A stretch of 64,000 nt of DNA from positions 1,736,001 to 1,800,000 of the forward strand of contig NC_010794.1 of NCBI RefSeq assembly GCF_000019665.1. Reading direction: 5' to 3'. The notes below the pieces were generated by a model, which was not told the DNA's origin, made no database searches, and saw nothing but the letters and a program-made list of their open reading frames with translations. Source of the stretch: Methylacidiphilum infernorum V4. Lineage in GTDB: Bacteria; Verrucomicrobiota; Verrucomicrobiia; Methylacidiphilales; Methylacidiphilaceae. Each line of letters opens with the position of its first letter. Position 1 is the stretch's first letter. Both the position numbers and the translations under genes were made by a program. Shown piece by piece: positions 61,405-64,000 of this stretch.

Positions 61405-63870
61405 TTGAAGGCACCTTTACGGGTTGTTCTCACCTCTGTTGTGTTCCTTGCAAGTGGATCGTTTTTTTCGAGCCCTTTTCTTTATCCCCAGGTCCTTGAA
61501 AATTTGAAAAAATCCTCCCCCTTGGCTTCAACCTTACCTGAAGAAATCGTTCCGGAATATCTTGATTCCCTTCTTGCAGACCAGCCGGAGAACCCTTCCC
61601 AGGATGGCGATTCAACAGCTTCAAGCGATCAAACCGGGATAGCACCGGGGACTCAATCCATAAAAATTCTTTCTCAAAGCAGTTTAAAAAATATCAATTT
61701 TCAAAATGTCAACGAACTTTCAGCTTATCAAGTGGGAATCAACCAAACCCAAATCACCGGTAGCCCTCAAGCCGAACCTATTCTTCGGGGCTTGCCCGCA
61801 ACCCGCTACAGAAATGGAATACTCGTCGGGTTTAGCAGGGATGCTCAATATGGCCCTCTGCTCAATCCCAACATGGATGAAAACATGGATATGGTCATGG
61901 GGCCTTCAAACATTATCTTCGGTCCACAAGAACTAGCGGGAGGCTATCTCAACGAGATCACAAAGTTGCCCTACTTTGACCAATTCAAGGGGGAAGCTTC
62001 CTACACCGTGGGCATGTATGGAACCAATTTCTGGAACTTGGATTTGGGAGGGCCGATCAAAAACAACCTAGCTTACCGGCTTGATTATTTTGGTCAAGAT
62101 GGCTCTTCTTACTATAACTACTACTACGGATCTTATTTAAGAAGGGAGTCGGGTTTCATAGCCCTCAGCTATCAGCCCTACGAGAATTTCTCGATCGATT
62201 ATAATGCGGAGATCGATTCCAACAGCCTTAATCCACCCGCAGGACTTAACCGCCCTACCCAGCAGCTCATCAACAATAGATTGTACCTGACGGGTCCCTT
62301 TGCGGGTTGGTACGATCAAAACGGCATATTTCATAGCGGGATCGGCACTTCCCCACCCGGTGAGGGTTATGCGGTAAACTGGGGACCGCTTGTATCGATT
62401 GATCCAAGAACCAATCTTTTAAACAATCCCATCAACAGCACCGAACAACTTTACGCGGTTTCCCAGCTCATTGAAACCCTAAAAATTTCCTCCAATTTCA
62501 AGATTGTCAACAACTCGATGTTTGAATATTACAGCACTTTTATCGATCAAATGATCCCCGGAGACTTTTGGTCGGTGCTTCCCGCAGGATACAATTTTGA
62601 CGACAGGATGGAATGCCTGGGAAATTTCTCAACTTCCTTGGGGAACCTTTCGATAGACAACAACTTTGATGGTGGGGTTGAAATTCGTTATTACAGCGAT
62701 AGGGAATACTCCGGGGTTTGGCACTCTCCCATTAACACTTGGGATCTAACCAAGCCTCTGCTGGATAACGATTTTTCTCCCCTCGTTTCCTACAGCCAGG
62801 CCCTGCTCTTCTCAAACCCTTATCTTACCGACATTCCCGTTCCGGGATATCCCGGCTTTTACTTTAACTCCCATAATTTTTTATCCACCGCTTCCACATT
62901 CTATAAACTTTCTCCCTTTTATCAGCATAAAATGGACTTAACTAAAAAATTGAACATCGTTGTCGGCGCCCGTTCCGATCTTTATATCGTCCATGCTTCT
63001 AGTCCGCCTGGCACTCCTGCTCCCCTTTTCCTGGAAAACAACATGACCGCGATCCTTCCCCAAGTATACACCGGGGTTGTTTACGACCCTTTTTCTTGGA
63101 TGAATACCCATTTTAGTTATTTTTTCGGCCAGAACCCCTTCCCAAGCGCCTATGGAAGTTTCGCTCCCGATTTTACTGCCACCTATTACCATCTGACCAA
63201 CCAATATTTCGAGATCGGAACAAATTTCACGCTCTACAAGGATAAGCTGTCCGTGAGCGTTTCGGGATTTTACCAGGATGGATTCATCCCCGCCTACGTC
63301 CTTCCGGAAGGCTCGGTAGCCACAACCCAGGCTTATTTAAAAGGTGGACAGCTTCAGGCCACCTGGAACCCCATACACAATTTATCTTTGAATGCAGGCT
63401 ATGCGTTTATCGACGCCCATGAAAACTGGACGGGTTCTCCTATAGGTCCTTTCACCACCCAGCCTTATCCCTCTAATGTAGCCAAACAACTCGGGTTGCA
63501 CGTCGATCCTTATGTTTTTCTGGCTCCTCTCGATTACCCCTTCATCGGTTTTCCAAGAAATTACGGTAACGCTACTTTGAGTTACCAGTCCAAGAAGGGT
63601 TATGGCTTTTCACTCTGGGCAATTATTCAAAGCGGGCAGTTTTTGAATTATGACTACACCGTAAGAATTCCTACTTGGTATACCCTCAATGCACGCCTTT
63701 TTTACACGACCTCCAAGTGGGAAATCAGCCTTTATTTTTATAACCTTACCGATGAAAAATATTGGGCCGCCGGAGCTCCCGGTTTTATCAGTGCAAGATC
63801 CTTCAATTACGATTTTATAACTCCCCAACTGCCCTTCTGGATCCAGGGAACTCTACGGATTTTCTTCTAG
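61405..63870 (+). CDS. TonB-dependent receptor
   Basis: Outer-membrane 22-strand barrel importing a large ligand such as a siderophore, haem or metal complex (821 residues). A signal peptide (VVLTSVVFLASGSFFSSPFL) is followed by a linker. The plug domain comes next (VNELSAYQVGINQTQITGSP, ILRGLPATRYRNGILVGFSR, MVMGPSNIIFGPQELAGGYL). The barrel is rich in Tyr and Asn and ends in the required C-terminal Phe (QLPFWIQGTLRIFF). The start is TTG at 61405. No TonB box is obvious, and substrate is not clear from context. Confidence 0.85.
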   Translation: MKAPLRVVLTSVVFLASGSFFSSPFLYPQVLENLKKSSPLASTLPEEIVPEYLDSLLADQPENPSQDGDSTASSDQTGIAPGTQSIKILSQSSLKNINFQNVNELSAYQVGINQTQITGSPQAEPILRGLPATRYRNGILVGFSRDAQYGPLLNPNMDENMDMVMGPSNIIFGPQELAGGYLNEITKLPYFDQFKGEASYTVGMYGTNFWNLDLGGPIKNNLAYRLDYFGQDGSSYYNYYYGSYLRRESGFIALSYQPYENFSIDYNAEIDSNSLNPPAGLNRPTQQLINNRLYLTGPFAGWYDQNGIFHSGIGTSPPGEGYAVNWGPLVSIDPRTNLLNNPINSTEQLYAVSQLIETLKISSNFKIVNNSMFEYYSTFIDQMIPGDFWSVLPAGYNFDDRMECLGNFSTSLGNLSIDNNFDGGVEIRYYSDREYSGVWHSPINTWDLTKPLLDNDFSPLVSYSQALLFSNPYLTDIPVPGYPGFYFNSHNFLSTASTFYKLSPFYQHKMDLTKKLNIVVGARSDLYIVHASSPPGTPAPLFLENNMTAILPQVYTGVVYDPFSWMNTHFSYFFGQNPFPSAYGSFAPDFTATYYHLTNQYFEIGTNFTLYKDKLSVSVSGFYQDGFIPAYVLPEGSVATTQAYLKGGQLQATWNPIHNLSLNAGYAFIDAHENWTGSPIGPFTTQPYPSNVAKQLGLHVDPYVFLAPLDYPFIGFPRNYGNATLSYQSKKGYGFSLWAIIQSGQFLNYDYTVRIPTWYTLNARLFYTTSKWEISLYFYNLTDEKYWAAGAPGFISARSFNYDFITPQLPFWIQGTLRIFF

Positions 63871-64000
63871 CCGCCGCAGCTTATTCCTTGTGAAAAAACA
63901 AGTGGAGTAACATAATTTCAGATCTCTGCCCAACCCTCACGGGAGGGCCCCATGTCCCGGCTCCCCGCGTGACAACGATATGACTCAATCCTATTTTTCT
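63871..64000. other. Window end, nothing recognised
   Basis: The last 130 bases follow the receptor stop and show no identifiable gene or repeat. The next gene lies outside the window. Confidence 0.4.

Overview
The window (about 45% G+C by eye) looks like the chromosome of a Verrucomicrobia methanotroph of the Methylacidiphilum type. Supporting points are a complete nifHDKENX block with divergent nifV, a gene of the PVC-restricted TIGR04138/Minf_1886 family, futalosine-pathway menaquinone genes, an LPS (lpxK/waaF) outer envelope, and several TnpB-type insertion sequences. This assignment is inferred from gene families, not from a search. No methane-oxidation gene and no rRNA or tRNA gene is visible here.

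Layout. 1-3220: nusA (5' truncated), infB, rbfA. 3314-5130: two oligopeptide-type ABC permeases, then convergent galE (5121-6086). 6581-14334, minus strand: nitrogenase operon nifH-nifD-nifK-nifE-nifN-nifX-DUF269; nifV diverges on the plus strand (14716-15858). The nifH/nifV gap carries two face-to-face sigma-54 promoters and two NifA-type TGT-N10-ACA boxes. 15859-16855: mobile-element debris. 16856-20403: sulfate assimilation (cysH divergent from cysD and fused cysNC). 20447-20675: a second mini-element. 20710-22458: moaA-moaD-moaE. 22474-26139: DUF1844, M16 peptidase, Minf_1886 family and a 53-residue membrane protein. 26342-31225: orphan binding-protein-like gene, lpxK, waaF, murJ. 31277-33354: a membrane/coiled-coil protein with an AT-hook-like motif, an unknown, pyrE. 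33395-37519, minus: LolA-like protein, glmM, a 44-residue CdaR-like membrane peptide, cdaA (c-di-AMP synthase), folP. 37814-39250: an intact TnpB insertion sequence. 39235-47868: polX, hemL, an S55 (SpoIVB-type) protein, di-haem peroxidase, beta-propeller protein. 48610-50673: ftsH. 50802-52139: decayed TnpB element. 52132-54709: mqnE, mqnP and ubiX/mqnM. 55461-56897: response regulator lacking its phospho-acceptor, then an exported methyltransferase. 56892-59421: dapF-dapA-dapB. 59479-60881: hisH-hisA. 61405-63870: TonB-dependent receptor.

How it fits together. The nif block makes and matures the MoFe nitrogenase; moaADE supplies general molybdopterin; nifV supplies homocitrate for FeMo-co. 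cysH/D/NC reduce sulfate to sulfite. dap, glmM, murJ, lpxK and waaF serve the cell wall and LPS, and cdaA lies in the same run as glmM, as in the cdaA-cdaR-glmM operon of Firmicutes.

The most unusual material is a family of related TnpB elements. One is intact (37814-39250), one is a pseudogene (50802-52139), and two are about 225 bp long (16004-16228 and 20447-20675), with no transposase but the tnpB 3' end, which in this superfamily encodes the guide (omega) RNA scaffold. All share a GGGTTTGA-type left boundary, and two lie exactly at the stop codon of a host gene.
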